64,000 bases of DNA from Acidobacteriota bacterium (lineage in GTDB: Bacteria > Acidobacteriota > Terriglobia > Versatilivoradales > Versatilivoraceae), in contig JAKEER010000513.1 of assembly GCA_022616615.1 (NCBI GenBank), positions 62,001-126,000 of the forward strand, in the 5' to 3' direction. A program made the position numbers and the translations under genes. Shown here piece after piece: positions 1-9,671 of the stretch. Each line of letters starts with the position of its first letter. Position 1 is the stretch's first letter. The notes beneath the pieces are model-generated. The model ran no database searches. It was not told where the DNA came from and was given only the letters and a program-made list of their open reading frames with translations.

Positions 1-11
1 TGCAGGCAGCG

Positions 12-1175
12 GTGAGGCTTCGGCCCAACCACGCAGAGGCGCATGTTGAGTTGGCTCAGACGCTGGAACGAGTTGGCCGGCTGGAGGCGGCCGTGTTTGA
101 ATTTCGCGAGGCTGCCCGGCTCAATCCAAATTCCCCTGAAGTTCGCTATCTTCTTGGGAGAACCCTTAGAAAGGCAGGCGAAGAGGCATCAGCGGCGGCT
201 GAATTTCGCGAGTCAGAGCGTCTTCGCCAACAATCACGAAACCGGATTGAAACTCTGAAGCACAAGGACCTGGGAATTGAGTATCTGCAGAAAGGCGATT
301 TCGAAAGAGCAATCCTGGAATTGCGGGATGCAGTCAAACTTGAGCCCAGGGATGCCGACGCTCACTATAATCTGGGATTGGGGTTAAGGCAGATTGGGAA
401 TGCAGTGGACGCCAAAAATGCGTTTCAACTGGCCGTACGGCTCAAAGACGACTTTGCCGAGGCACACAACAATTTAGGAGTCGTCCTTGCCCAACAGGGG
501 AACGTAGAAGAGGCAACACGAGAGTTTCAGAGAGCAGTCCAGCTGAAACCAAGCTATGCGGAAGCTCACCATAACTTAGGTGCCTTGCTTTCCGGAACAG
601 GCGATCTTAAACGCGCCATTGTAGCGCTCCAAGAAGCCGTCAGCCTAAGACCCGTTTATGCTGAAGCCCATTTGAATCTAGGATTAGCCTATGGTCGGAG
701 TGGGAATCTGGAAAACGCGATCGACCAGTTCCGACTGGCGGTGCAGCAGCAGCCTGACTACCTGGAAGCCCGTTTTAACTTGGGCCTCGCGCTGGCTGGA
801 AGTTCTTCTTATGAGGCGGCTGCCTCTGAGTTGAAGAAGGTTCTTGCTGTGAAGCCGGATCATGGTGAAGCTCGATATTTCCTAGGTCGCGTGATGAGAG
901 ATCAGGGAGATGAGCCAAGTGCGATCAGGGAGCTGAAGGAAGCAGTTCGGATCATGCCTCATCACGTGGATTCTCACTTTTTGTTGGCGCTTGCGCTTGA
1001 GTCCTCAGGTGAGGGCGCGCGCGCACTCAGTCATCTTCGGCGCGTGTTGGAACTCAATCCCGATCATGTTGAAGCAGGGCAGGAACTCGAACGGCTTCTC
1101 AAAAAGTCTCCAGAGTCCTTAGGATCGGAGTCACAGCGGACTGCTACTCAGGCCAATCCCGAATCGGCGCCTTGA
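12..1175 (+). CDS. TPR-repeat protein (5' end may extend beyond the window)
   Basis: ORF with many TPR motifs (AEAHYNLGLxLxxxGxxxxAxxxFxxAVxLxP); GTG at 12 lies near the window edge. Confidence 0.85.
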   Translation: MRLRPNHAEAHVELAQTLERVGRLEAAVFEFREAARLNPNSPEVRYLLGRTLRKAGEEASAAAEFRESERLRQQSRNRIETLKHKDLGIEYLQKGDFERAILELRDAVKLEPRDADAHYNLGLGLRQIGNAVDAKNAFQLAVRLKDDFAEAHNNLGVVLAQQGNVEEATREFQRAVQLKPSYAEAHHNLGALLSGTGDLKRAIVALQEAVSLRPVYAEAHLNLGLAYGRSGNLENAIDQFRLAVQQQPDYLEARFNLGLALAGSSSYEAAASELKKVLAVKPDHGEARYFLGRVMRDQGDEPSAIRELKEAVRIMPHHVDSHFLLALALESSGEGARALSHLRRVLELNPDHVEAGQELERLLKKSPESLGSESQRTATQANPESAP

Positions 1176-1181
1176 TTCTCA

Positions 1182-3119
1182 GTGGCATCCTCACCTTCAT
1201 CACTACTCGCCAAGGATCTGGTGGAGCATGCATCTGTGCCGCCAGGATCGTCAAGACATCGATTTCTGGTTTCTCTTCTGAATAGAACTCTGGTGCGAAC
1301 AGTAATTCCGAGTTTTCTGCTATTGGTCGGTGTTCTCGCCTTGACTGTGGGCGGTGCACGAGATTCTCGCTCCATCGAGGATCTGCGGAAAGCGGAGTCA
1401 GCTCTAAATCAGACGCGTCTGGATGAAGCTCTAACGCTTTGCCTCCAAGTCATCGAGAGGGATTCTAAGTATGCACCCGCTTATTACCTTCTAGGAACCA
1501 TTTACGAGCAACAGGGTTCCAAGGAGTCTGCAAAGCAAGCATTACTGAAGGCGCTCAAGCTCGATCCTGGGCATTTGGCTAGCCATCTTAAACTCGGTAC
1601 CATTCACCTCCAGGAAGGCGACTTCAGCTCGGCAGCCAAAGCTTTGCAGACAGCCGCTACGCTCGGCGATGCGTCAGGGGCAAGCCAATACGGCCTGGGG
1701 CTCATCTTAGTTTCGAAGTCGAAATATGCACAGGCACGCCCACTTCTGCTTGCGGCGGTCAGAACCGATCCCAAAAACGCAGAAAAACTCTTTGCGTTGA
1801 TAGCGGTTGAACTTCAGTTAAAGCAACGAACCAAGGCACGCACCCATTCCCTTCAGCTGGCAAGACTTCACTCAGGCAATCCTTGGGTCCTGTATCGGCT
1901 TGGTATTTTGTTCATACAGCATCAGATGCTTGATGACGCGCAGGCACAACTCGAAAGGGCAGCGACCTTGTTGTCAGGAACGACTGACCTGAAGGGCGTG
2001 CAGCTGTCGGACCTATACTTGCAGCTTGCCCAAATCCGATTGACGCGACAGGACAATTTTGCTGCGCTTCAATATCTGGAAAAGATCGACATTAGCAAAC
2101 TGAGTCCAGAGTTGCAGCCGGCAACACTGGACCTACAGGGCACTGCGCTCCTGGCCTTAGGAAGAGTGGCCGAAGCTCGATCAAAACATCAACAAGCCGC
2201 GCAATTTGACTCCTCTCAGAGCGAGCACTGGGAGCACTGGATTTGGACCGAATTGTTGACCGGTCGAACAACAAAAGCCAGCAGTCTAGCCGCTGAAGCG
2301 AAGAAAAAGTGGCCCCGGTCACTACCAATCCAGAAACTGGCGTCCTTGGTTGAGCGCGAACATTCTTCAGAACGAGCCCATGTGCCTTTCTCGGACGAAT
2401 GGCACGTGAAGGGGGAAGGGTTGGTTTGTTGTCCTTGTGCTGTGCCGTGTCCCTGCCGGTCTAATGGACCACCGACGGCGGGGCACTGCGAGAACGTGGG
2501 GACGTTCCGCATCGAAACAGGCCACTATGGGTCAGTAACCCTCGACGGTCTCACCTTCGCTTCAGCGGGCTGCACGATGGGCTCACAGGTGGCACCCTCC
2601 GTTCTCTATGTCAATCGAGAAACCAATGATGACCAGATCATCGCATTGGAACGTCTTTATCAGTCTTTTTTGCCGCTCCGACCCATCCTGTTTTCCGAGG
2701 TCAGGCGCAAAGAAATCTTGTTTGCAAAAGGAAATGACGGAAAAGCCTACGAAGTAACCATCCCGGGCAGTTTGGAAATCAAGATTTTGCGTCAAACAGA
2801 TGACCAAGGGCGACCTCTTTTTCAGACGGCAGCTGTAGATTACTTTTCAAACACTATTGAGTATGCCAAGAACGTCGTCTACAGGGTGTTCGATGAAGAG
2901 TTGCAACTTCGATGGGACTTCAGTCGCCGACAGGCCAACTTTAGGGTGTTCGATTTGCAGTCTAAAATGTACAAGCAAGGAATGATGCTGGTGCAATACT
3001 CGGATGGATCCGGCTCATTTAACAAGAGACAGCAGGAACTGATTCAGGCTTGGAGGCTTCCAGTCTTGCACCCGGTGCCTCGATCCAGCAGACCAATCAA
3101 TCAGTCGCCAAGGCGCTGA
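1182..3119 (+). CDS. Signal-anchored TPR protein with C-terminal DUF1326-like Cys-rich domain
   Basis: N-terminal TM segment (LLLVGVLALTVGGA), TPRs, then EWHVKGEGLVCCPCAVPCPCRSNGPPTAGHCENVGTFRIETGHYGSVTLDGL, resembling DUF1326. Confidence 0.75.
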   Translation: MASSPSSLLAKDLVEHASVPPGSSRHRFLVSLLNRTLVRTVIPSFLLLVGVLALTVGGARDSRSIEDLRKAESALNQTRLDEALTLCLQVIERDSKYAPAYYLLGTIYEQQGSKESAKQALLKALKLDPGHLASHLKLGTIHLQEGDFSSAAKALQTAATLGDASGASQYGLGLILVSKSKYAQARPLLLAAVRTDPKNAEKLFALIAVELQLKQRTKARTHSLQLARLHSGNPWVLYRLGILFIQHQMLDDAQAQLERAATLLSGTTDLKGVQLSDLYLQLAQIRLTRQDNFAALQYLEKIDISKLSPELQPATLDLQGTALLALGRVAEARSKHQQAAQFDSSQSEHWEHWIWTELLTGRTTKASSLAAEAKKKWPRSLPIQKLASLVEREHSSERAHVPFSDEWHVKGEGLVCCPCAVPCPCRSNGPPTAGHCENVGTFRIETGHYGSVTLDGLTFASAGCTMGSQVAPSVLYVNRETNDDQIIALERLYQSFLPLRPILFSEVRRKEILFAKGNDGKAYEVTIPGSLEIKILRQTDDQGRPLFQTAAVDYFSNTIEYAKNVVYRVFDEELQLRWDFSRRQANFRVFDLQSKMYKQGMMLVQYSDGSGSFNKRQQELIQAWRLPVLHPVPRSSRPINQSPRR

Positions 3120-3143
3120 GTGTTCCGAGCGGCTCAGCGCTTT
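3112..3143 (+). terminator. Stem-loop at end of TPR/DUF1326 gene
   Basis: GGCGCTGAG ... CTCAGCGCT inverted repeat around the stop codon. Confidence 0.4.
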
Positions 3144-3233
3144 GTCCACGACACGGGCTAGACCCTTCGTCAGAATGCTGTCGCGACGCGCATTATCTGA
3201 ACGACTCACTTCGAAAATGGTAGCGGGTGCAGC

Positions 3234-4349
3234 ATGAACCAGTTTTGCAATGGACAGAATGCAAAGCTCATTGATCGGCGTGCTTTTTGCACGTCTTTAG
3301 CTATGTTGTCGGTTTGGCATCAGCCTGCTCTAAGAGCTTCAAGAATTCCGTCGTCTGTTCACCCGCAGATTGAGGAGTTCGATTTTGCAGCTCTTCGCGG
3401 GCCAGAGACTCCCAGAGGAGAGTTTTTTGTTCGAAATCATTTTGCCGTACCCAGCCTGAACCAGCGAAATTGGCGACTCAAAGTTACTGGCTGCGTCAAG
3501 ATCCCGCTCGAGCTGGATTTTGCCGGTCTTGTGCGTGAAGGGAGCAAAACGATATCTGTGACGCTGGAATGCGCAGGCAATGCAGTTGGGGGAGGGGCGG
3601 TAAGCACCGCACGTTGGACGGGCGTTCCACTGGAGAGGCTGCTAAAGCGAGCTGGCTTGTGTTCGGGGGTTAAATGTGTGCGGCTGGTCGGTGCGGATCG
3701 CGGCGTCGAGGATCTAGGCAGAGCGCCAGTCTTCTATATGAGGAGTCTCCCGGTAGAAAAAGCCCTGCATCCGGACACTCTTCTTGCGTATCAAATGAAT
3801 GGTGACCAGCTCCCGGTGGAGCATGGCTTTCCGCTTCGGGCGGTCGTTCCGGGATGGTACGCCATGGATTCTGTAAAGTGGCTCGTTCATATCCAAGCTC
3901 TTGATCATGAAGATAAGAATATCTTCATGACTGAGCGTTATATTTCCACTCAATGGCGCAGCCTGGGCTCTGAACGGCAGCCCATAAACAAGATGCGAGT
4001 GAAATCCCAGATTGCGCGACCCCACGAAGGTGAACTCATTGAGAGAGGTCCATATATTATTCGTGGAGCGGCATGGGCTGGTGAGAACAGAGTTACTCAA
4101 GTGCAGGTCAGCGTCGACGAAGGCAAAGAGTGGCGTCCTGCCGAGCTGGAAGAAGAGGGTCGGGCATACAAATGGGTGCTTTGGAAATATCCTTGGTCAA
4201 CGCAAAGACCAGGTTCGCATGCTGTAATGGTGCGTGCGTTTGATGATAGGGGGAACGAACAGCCCTTGTCCCGGGATTCACATCGTCTTGATGGTTATGA
4301 GTTAAACTGGGTTCACTCTGTTCGTTGCAGAGTGAAACAAAGTCCGTGA
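3234..4349 (+). CDS. Sulfite oxidase-family molybdopterin oxidoreductase
   Basis: SorA/YedY-type motifs (VTLECAGNAVGGGAVSTARWTGVPLERLL; VEHGFPLRAVVPGWYAMDSVKWL) and C-terminal dimerisation-like domain. Confidence 0.85.
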   Translation: MNQFCNGQNAKLIDRRAFCTSLAMLSVWHQPALRASRIPSSVHPQIEEFDFAALRGPETPRGEFFVRNHFAVPSLNQRNWRLKVTGCVKIPLELDFAGLVREGSKTISVTLECAGNAVGGGAVSTARWTGVPLERLLKRAGLCSGVKCVRLVGADRGVEDLGRAPVFYMRSLPVEKALHPDTLLAYQMNGDQLPVEHGFPLRAVVPGWYAMDSVKWLVHIQALDHEDKNIFMTERYISTQWRSLGSERQPINKMRVKSQIARPHEGELIERGPYIIRGAAWAGENRVTQVQVSVDEGKEWRPAELEEEGRAYKWVLWKYPWSTQRPGSHAVMVRAFDDRGNEQPLSRDSHRLDGYELNWVHSVRCRVKQSP

Positions 4350-5249
4350 TCACGGATTCCGCGTGCGTTATACAAGGGGTTTGGTGGACGGTTCTCAGGT
4401 CCACCAGCCGACTGTCACAGGTATCCGCTGGCTTGAAGAATCGGACCCAAGTAAAACCGGGCGGGTGAGGATAAGGTCTCAGGCTTGCCTTGATGAACGA
4501 CAGGCCGATTCAGCAATCTGGTTACGTATTTTCGGCGATCTCAGCATAAGTCTGGAACGTAAGATCTCAGGGGCTGTTCCTTCAAGCGTGCGCTGTATCG
4601 CTCGTTCCACCTGCTTACTATTAGGCCGTAACCTGCGTCAGTGTATTTGAAATGAAGCACTAAGCTAAGCAACTTTAAACCCGCATCGAACTGGAGCTAG
4701 TCGAGATACCCACTGCAGGGAATTTGGTACCGGTAAACCTAGAACCAAAAAACATTCCAGAGGCGGTGCCGTGACCTCATCATTCATCGAAGTCGAAACC
4801 GCGCTTCGACGGGCTGGTGCCGGAGTTCGGCTGATGCGGTGCGGTGCGATCGCCGGTGGTTTTGGAGTCCGTATATAATCCCCGAAGTACAAAATCAATT
4901 TGTATGCAATAGGGCAAAACCAGCAACCCTAAGAGGACATCGCGATGCTGCGATCCGATCTATGGCTACGGCACAGGGTCTGACTTGGCGCTCCGGCAAA
5001 TCTCATCTCAATCATTGCGTTCAGTTCTGTAATAAACTATGAAATAAAGCCTTACAAACACTCTAGAAGGTCGAACACGTTGGAGATAGATTTGCTGTTA
5101 GCCCCGACGGCATGATTTTCTCCTTGACAAGGGACACCGTTAATGTAGACTTCGCACAATTGTATACAAATTCTGAGTCGACGTTCAGTAGAGATAGCCG
5201 AAGGCACAGAACCCAGTCATCAGCCCGTGACACGAGAAAGGAGATTCTC

Positions 5250-8200
5250 ATGGTTCCGAATCTGACATTCAAGCGCATGTTGTTTCTCGCTGGAGCCTTG
5301 TTTGTTTTGCTGGTGTGTGTTCAGGAACCCAGCCAGGCGCAAGTGACCACTACAGCCACCTTGACCGGAACGGTTACGGATCCCCAGGACAAGGCAATGC
5401 CGCAAGCACAGATAGTGGCAAAGAACATGGGAACGGGTCTCGAGTATAAAGCAGCTACAAACACCCAAGGCGAATATCGACTTTTCAATCTTCCCCCCGG
5501 TCTGTACACCGTGTCGGCAATAGCCGAAGGGTTTAAGGTTGCGGTGGTGAACAATATCACTCTGACCGTCAACCAGTCTTCGACGCAAAACTTTACACCG
5601 GAGGTGGGCGAGGTTACTCAGACGGTAGAGGTTACTGGAGCTGCGCCTCTGCTGCAAACGGGCGGCGCCACCCTGGGTACTATCATTGACACTCGCAAGG
5701 TAGTGGACCTGCCGCTCAATGGGCGACAATTTACAGAGTTGTTGCTGCTTGTGCCAGGTGCGAGCCCTATCGATCAGAAACAAGATACGATTCCAGGCAT
5801 TGGAAGCACTAGAAGCCAGTTATCGGGTAACACGGTTATTCCCCCTATTAATGGCCGCCCATCTCGAGCCAACCTTTTTTATGTTGATGGGATTATCGAC
5901 ACCGAAACTTTCTTTACCGGTTTTGCGGTCTCTCCCTCGGTGGACATTATTCAAGAATTCAACGTCGAAACCAACAATGACCAGGCATCGTCAGGCCTGG
6001 TGACGGGTGGTGTCGTGAACGCAGTCACCAAGTCGGGCACGTCACAGTTGCATGGCACCTTGTACGAGTTCAATCGAAATAAGGCAGTCGAGGCGAGAAA
6101 TTTTTTTGATCCAACTAACCGGCCGAATTTTAATCAAAACCAATTTGGAGGCACTGTGGGAGGTCCTGTCCCGCATCTGCACGACACGTGGTATTTTGGC
6201 GGATACGAGGGATTCCGCTTTGTCCGTGGCGGAAATTCTCAGACACGAGTCCCCTTTGCGGACGAGAGGAATGGGAACTTCGCTTCTTGGCTTGGGCCTC
6301 AAGAGGGCACTGACGCTCTCGGCCGGCCGGTTTTTAGATTTCAAATCTTTAACCCTTATACTGCGCGGCAGACGACGGCTGGTCAGGTTGATCCCCTGAC
6401 GCGTTTGGTGGCAACAAGGACCGGGTTTGTGCGCGAGCCTTTTGCCGGCAACATCGTTCCCAGGAATTTGTGGAATCCGATCGTGGCATACATGAGATGG
6501 CTTCCTGAGCCGAATCTGGCAGGGCAGCCTGGTACCGCTCTCCCTAACTTCATAAACACCCAGTCGGCAAGACTGGACCAGGATGCATTCAACATAAGAT
6601 TGGATCATCGATTCGGTCCGAGCGACATGGTCTACGGCAGATATCTCTCTAACAACTCGACAAGCTTTACTCCAGGCGCAATCCCCACAGGTCCCAGCGT
6701 TGGTGAACGAAACGTGCGAAACGTGGGGGTTCACTGGCTTCACAGCTTCTCTCCTACGTTGGTAATGGATCTTACGGCGGGCTTTCAGCAAGCGAGGAAT
6801 CCGGGATTCGTTCAGCAACCTGCGGATAAGGAACAGATGTTCAAGGACGTGGGTTTTGGCATGCCGGATGGAGCTTTTTTCCTGGGCGCTGGAGGCTTAA
6901 TGCCCCAAATGCCGAGTGTCGGAACTGGGTTCGGCTCGGTAGGATCTTCTTCGGGTTCCAACCTCGACCCAGAAAGGATAACTCAACTCTCGGGGGACAT
7001 AACTAAGAACGTCGGCCGGCATACGTTAAAGGGGGGCGGCATTTGGTTCCACAGCCGATCAAACGCTATTAACGGTTGTCCCGCTGTGAGTTTTAGCAAC
7101 TTACAGACAGGTGATCCGAGCAACATCGCCAATACCGGGTTGGCTTTTGCCTCCTTCTTGTTGGGTGATCCAAGCGGTGGGCGGATCTACGCCGGTGACC
7201 AGGGAACCATCATGAGCATGGATATAGTGGGATTCTACGCACAGGATTCATTCCGAGTGACCCCCAAGCTTACGCTCAATTACGGACTACGCTGGGATCA
7301 CTCAACTCCTCCGGTGGAGAAAAAGGACCGGCTCGCCGGATTCGATTGGGACACGGGTTTATATGTCATCTCCGGCACCACTCCCCCACCGGATTGTGCC
7401 GTGACCAGGGCCGCGCCGTGCATTCCCGGCGGCGTGCTTCCGGCAAACGTCGTCATGGCCGGAAAGCGTGGTGATACAGATCCTGTTTATGACAACTGGC
7501 AACCGAGGTTGGGCTTGGCATATCAACTTAATGACCGAACCGTGGTTCGCCTGGGTACAGGAACCAATTTCGATAACTGGGCTTTCCTTCTGCAGAACGC
7601 ACAGGATCTGCGAGGGAATTGGCCTTTTGGGCTCAATCGGGTTCCTCAACCGGATCTTAATCTAACGTTCTTTACAAATGACGCACAACACTTGGTTTCA
7701 GGAGCCGGCATAATTCCTCCGCCCACTCCGTTTATTGCTGGCAGTCGGGTTAACAGCTCCAAAGCCAAAAATGCCTATGTAACACGATGGAATCTCGATG
7801 TTCAGCGGCAGGTCACAAATTCCCTCACGCTCGATGTTGCGTACGTAGGGAGCAGGGGGAGGCGAACCTATACGGGGTTTATACAAAACACTGCACTCAC
7901 CCCTGGGCCTGGCCTCCCTATAAGCACCCGGGTGCCATTCCCGCTGTTGAGGGTCGGTGCAAACGGCGGACGTACAATCGGCTACTCTTGGTATGACGCC
8001 CTCCAAGTCAAAGCGCAGCAGCATTTGAGCCGCGGACTGAGCTTTTTAGTGTCTTACACGTGGTCGAAGTCACTAGACACCGGCTGCTCGGGGTTCGCGG
8101 GGATTGAGGGATGCTCGATTTCGAATCCTTACAATATCCGTGGTGAAAAGTCAGTTTCGAGTTTTGACCTTCCGCATATGCTTGCGGTAAGTTGGCTGTG

Positions 8201-8741
8201 GGAAGTGCCTTTTGGCAAAGGGAGACAATTCCTCAATCAACGAGGCATCGCAAGCGCCTTGGCCGGCAACTGGCAGCTCAACGGCATTTTTCGAACTTTC
8301 GGCGGGCAACCGATCACGGTACAAGCGGGAGCGGACTTCGCCAATACTGGGAACGGTGGCTGGGAGCGGCCTGACCAGATCGGTAATCCAATTCCTGCAA
8401 ACCAAGACCGGCTGAACTGGTTCAACCGCGCGGCTTTTGCGTTTCCCCCGGATTGTCGAGTTGTAGCAATCGCCGATTGCCGATTTGGGACCTTGGGGAG
8501 GAACACCCTCCGCGGACCTGGATTTGCCAATCTGGATTTCTCAGTGTTTCGCGATTTCCCGATTTCAGACCGACTTGGGAAGATTCAGTTCCGCGCTGAA
8601 TTTTTCAATCTAACCAATCACACCAATTTCACGATGGGCCCCTTTAATTCGACTCTAAATCTGAATTCGACTACATTTGGCCAGATTTTCAGTGCTGCCC
8701 CGTCGCGACAAATTCAGTTTGCGGGCAAATGGATCTTCTAG
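5250..8741 (+). CDS. TonB-dependent receptor, Oar-like, with N-terminal carboxypeptidase-regulatory-like domain
   Basis: ATTTATLTGTVTDPQDKAMPQAQIVAKN, LPLNGRQFTELLLLVPGA, C-terminal FRAEFFNLTNHTNF...; ATG at 5250 preceded by GAAAGGAG (ORF track start at 5112 is probably too early). Confidence 0.9.
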   Translation: MVPNLTFKRMLFLAGALFVLLVCVQEPSQAQVTTTATLTGTVTDPQDKAMPQAQIVAKNMGTGLEYKAATNTQGEYRLFNLPPGLYTVSAIAEGFKVAVVNNITLTVNQSSTQNFTPEVGEVTQTVEVTGAAPLLQTGGATLGTIIDTRKVVDLPLNGRQFTELLLLVPGASPIDQKQDTIPGIGSTRSQLSGNTVIPPINGRPSRANLFYVDGIIDTETFFTGFAVSPSVDIIQEFNVETNNDQASSGLVTGGVVNAVTKSGTSQLHGTLYEFNRNKAVEARNFFDPTNRPNFNQNQFGGTVGGPVPHLHDTWYFGGYEGFRFVRGGNSQTRVPFADERNGNFASWLGPQEGTDALGRPVFRFQIFNPYTARQTTAGQVDPLTRLVATRTGFVREPFAGNIVPRNLWNPIVAYMRWLPEPNLAGQPGTALPNFINTQSARLDQDAFNIRLDHRFGPSDMVYGRYLSNNSTSFTPGAIPTGPSVGERNVRNVGVHWLHSFSPTLVMDLTAGFQQARNPGFVQQPADKEQMFKDVGFGMPDGAFFLGAGGLMPQMPSVGTGFGSVGSSSGSNLDPERITQLSGDITKNVGRHTLKGGGIWFHSRSNAINGCPAVSFSNLQTGDPSNIANTGLAFASFLLGDPSGGRIYAGDQGTIMSMDIVGFYAQDSFRVTPKLTLNYGLRWDHSTPPVEKKDRLAGFDWDTGLYVISGTTPPPDCAVTRAAPCIPGGVLPANVVMAGKRGDTDPVYDNWQPRLGLAYQLNDRTVVRLGTGTNFDNWAFLLQNAQDLRGNWPFGLNRVPQPDLNLTFFTNDAQHLVSGAGIIPPPTPFIAGSRVNSSKAKNAYVTRWNLDVQRQVTNSLTLDVAYVGSRGRRTYTGFIQNTALTPGPGLPISTRVPFPLLRVGANGGRTIGYSWYDALQVKAQQHLSRGLSFLVSYTWSKSLDTGCSGFAGIEGCSISNPYNIRGEKSVSSFDLPHMLAVSWLWEVPFGKGRQFLNQRGIASALAGNWQLNGIFRTFGGQPITVQAGADFANTGNGGWERPDQIGNPIPANQDRLNWFNRAAFAFPPDCRVVAIADCRFGTLGRNTLRGPGFANLDFSVFRDFPISDRLGKIQFRAEFFNLTNHTNFTMGPFNSTLNLNSTTFGQIFSAAPSRQIQFAGKWIF

Positions 8742-8811
8742 ATCACTTGGGCAAGCAGGAAATAGATGCGGGCGGCCTGTTTGGTTGGACGGGAGTTCAA
8801 GCGGCGTGAGA

Positions 8812-8842
8812 CCCTTACAGCACACGAAAGGTGCTGTAAGGG
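8812..8842 (+). terminator. Perfect 12-bp stem-loop downstream of TonB receptor
   Basis: CCCTTACAGCAC-ACGAAAG-GTGCTGTAAGGG. Confidence 0.65.
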
Positions 8843-8969
8843 CTCTTAGGGTCCATAAGCTGCGTTTTTGGGCAGGGGAAGGGATTCTTGAACACATCGT
8901 GGGGATCATGAGCTTCTACTCAAGACCCTATATTACACGACAAGCGATGCGGCCAATGTTGGTGTCGGG

Positions 8970-9315
8970 AGCCGCACGGATCGTATTTGCACCGGCCAGT
9001 TTGTGGAACGTACCAACGCAGACTGTTTCGACACCTAGTGTTTTGCGATACCACCCACGGGCAACATCTTTGGTAATTGCGCGGGGAATTACCTTCTCGG
9101 GCTCGGTGCAGCAGCCTTCAATATGTCGATAGCCGGAATTCCGGGAGACAGAACGAGTTCCCATCCAAGGGCGCGCACATGCCTTCAATGCGTTTAACCA
9201 CGTGAACCCCAGTCTTGACAGTAACCCTAACCCTGTGACCGGACCTACCTTCGGTCGTCTAACCGGGTTGAAACTTGCTCGTCTCCTCCAGCTTGGCGCT
9301 CGGCTCGAAATCTGA
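8970..9315 (+). pseudogene. Decayed C-terminal fragment of a second TonB receptor
   Basis: Translation DRICTGQFVERTNADCFDT*CFAIPPTGNIFGNCAGNYLLG then, after a frameshift, HAFNAFNHVNPSLDSNPNPVTGPTFGRLTG...LQLGARLEI*, matching the C-termini of the intact receptors in the window. Confidence 0.75.
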
Positions 9316-9671
9316 AGTGGTCTGCGATGGGGATCAGCCGCGGGACAGTGCTATTTGCTGGCCTGCCATGAGGCTGCCCTGCAGAATTGGAAGACCGTAA
9401 GAGTTGCTCCAAAGGCGCGCTCGACACCAAGCCTCTCAAGCAGGCCACGCTTGGGCGCGATCGTCTCTATTCACTGACCGACACAGCTCACAACAACATC
9501 GTAGAGTGCCACTCGCAGCCCTTGACCTGTGCTGATAACCGAGTACGCGTTTTCGGCGACGGGTCGCCGAAAACTGGGTCGTTCGGGCAGCCGAAAACAA
9601 ATAGCTTAGGTCAACATTAGAAACAATTCTTCCAAGTGTTGCCCCTAAGCGCCTAACGCGTAGGTGAACTG

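Noticed and set aside
4312-4336. 9-bp stem-loop TTCACTCTG-ttcgttg-CAGAGTGAA
   Set aside because: Overlaps the coding end of the sulfite-oxidase-family gene; may be a terminator but has no clear T-tract, so not called.
9330-9670. Possible coding sequence between the TonB fragment and the GH95 pseudogene
   Set aside because: Only short ORFs without recognisable motifs; treated as degraded intergenic DNA.
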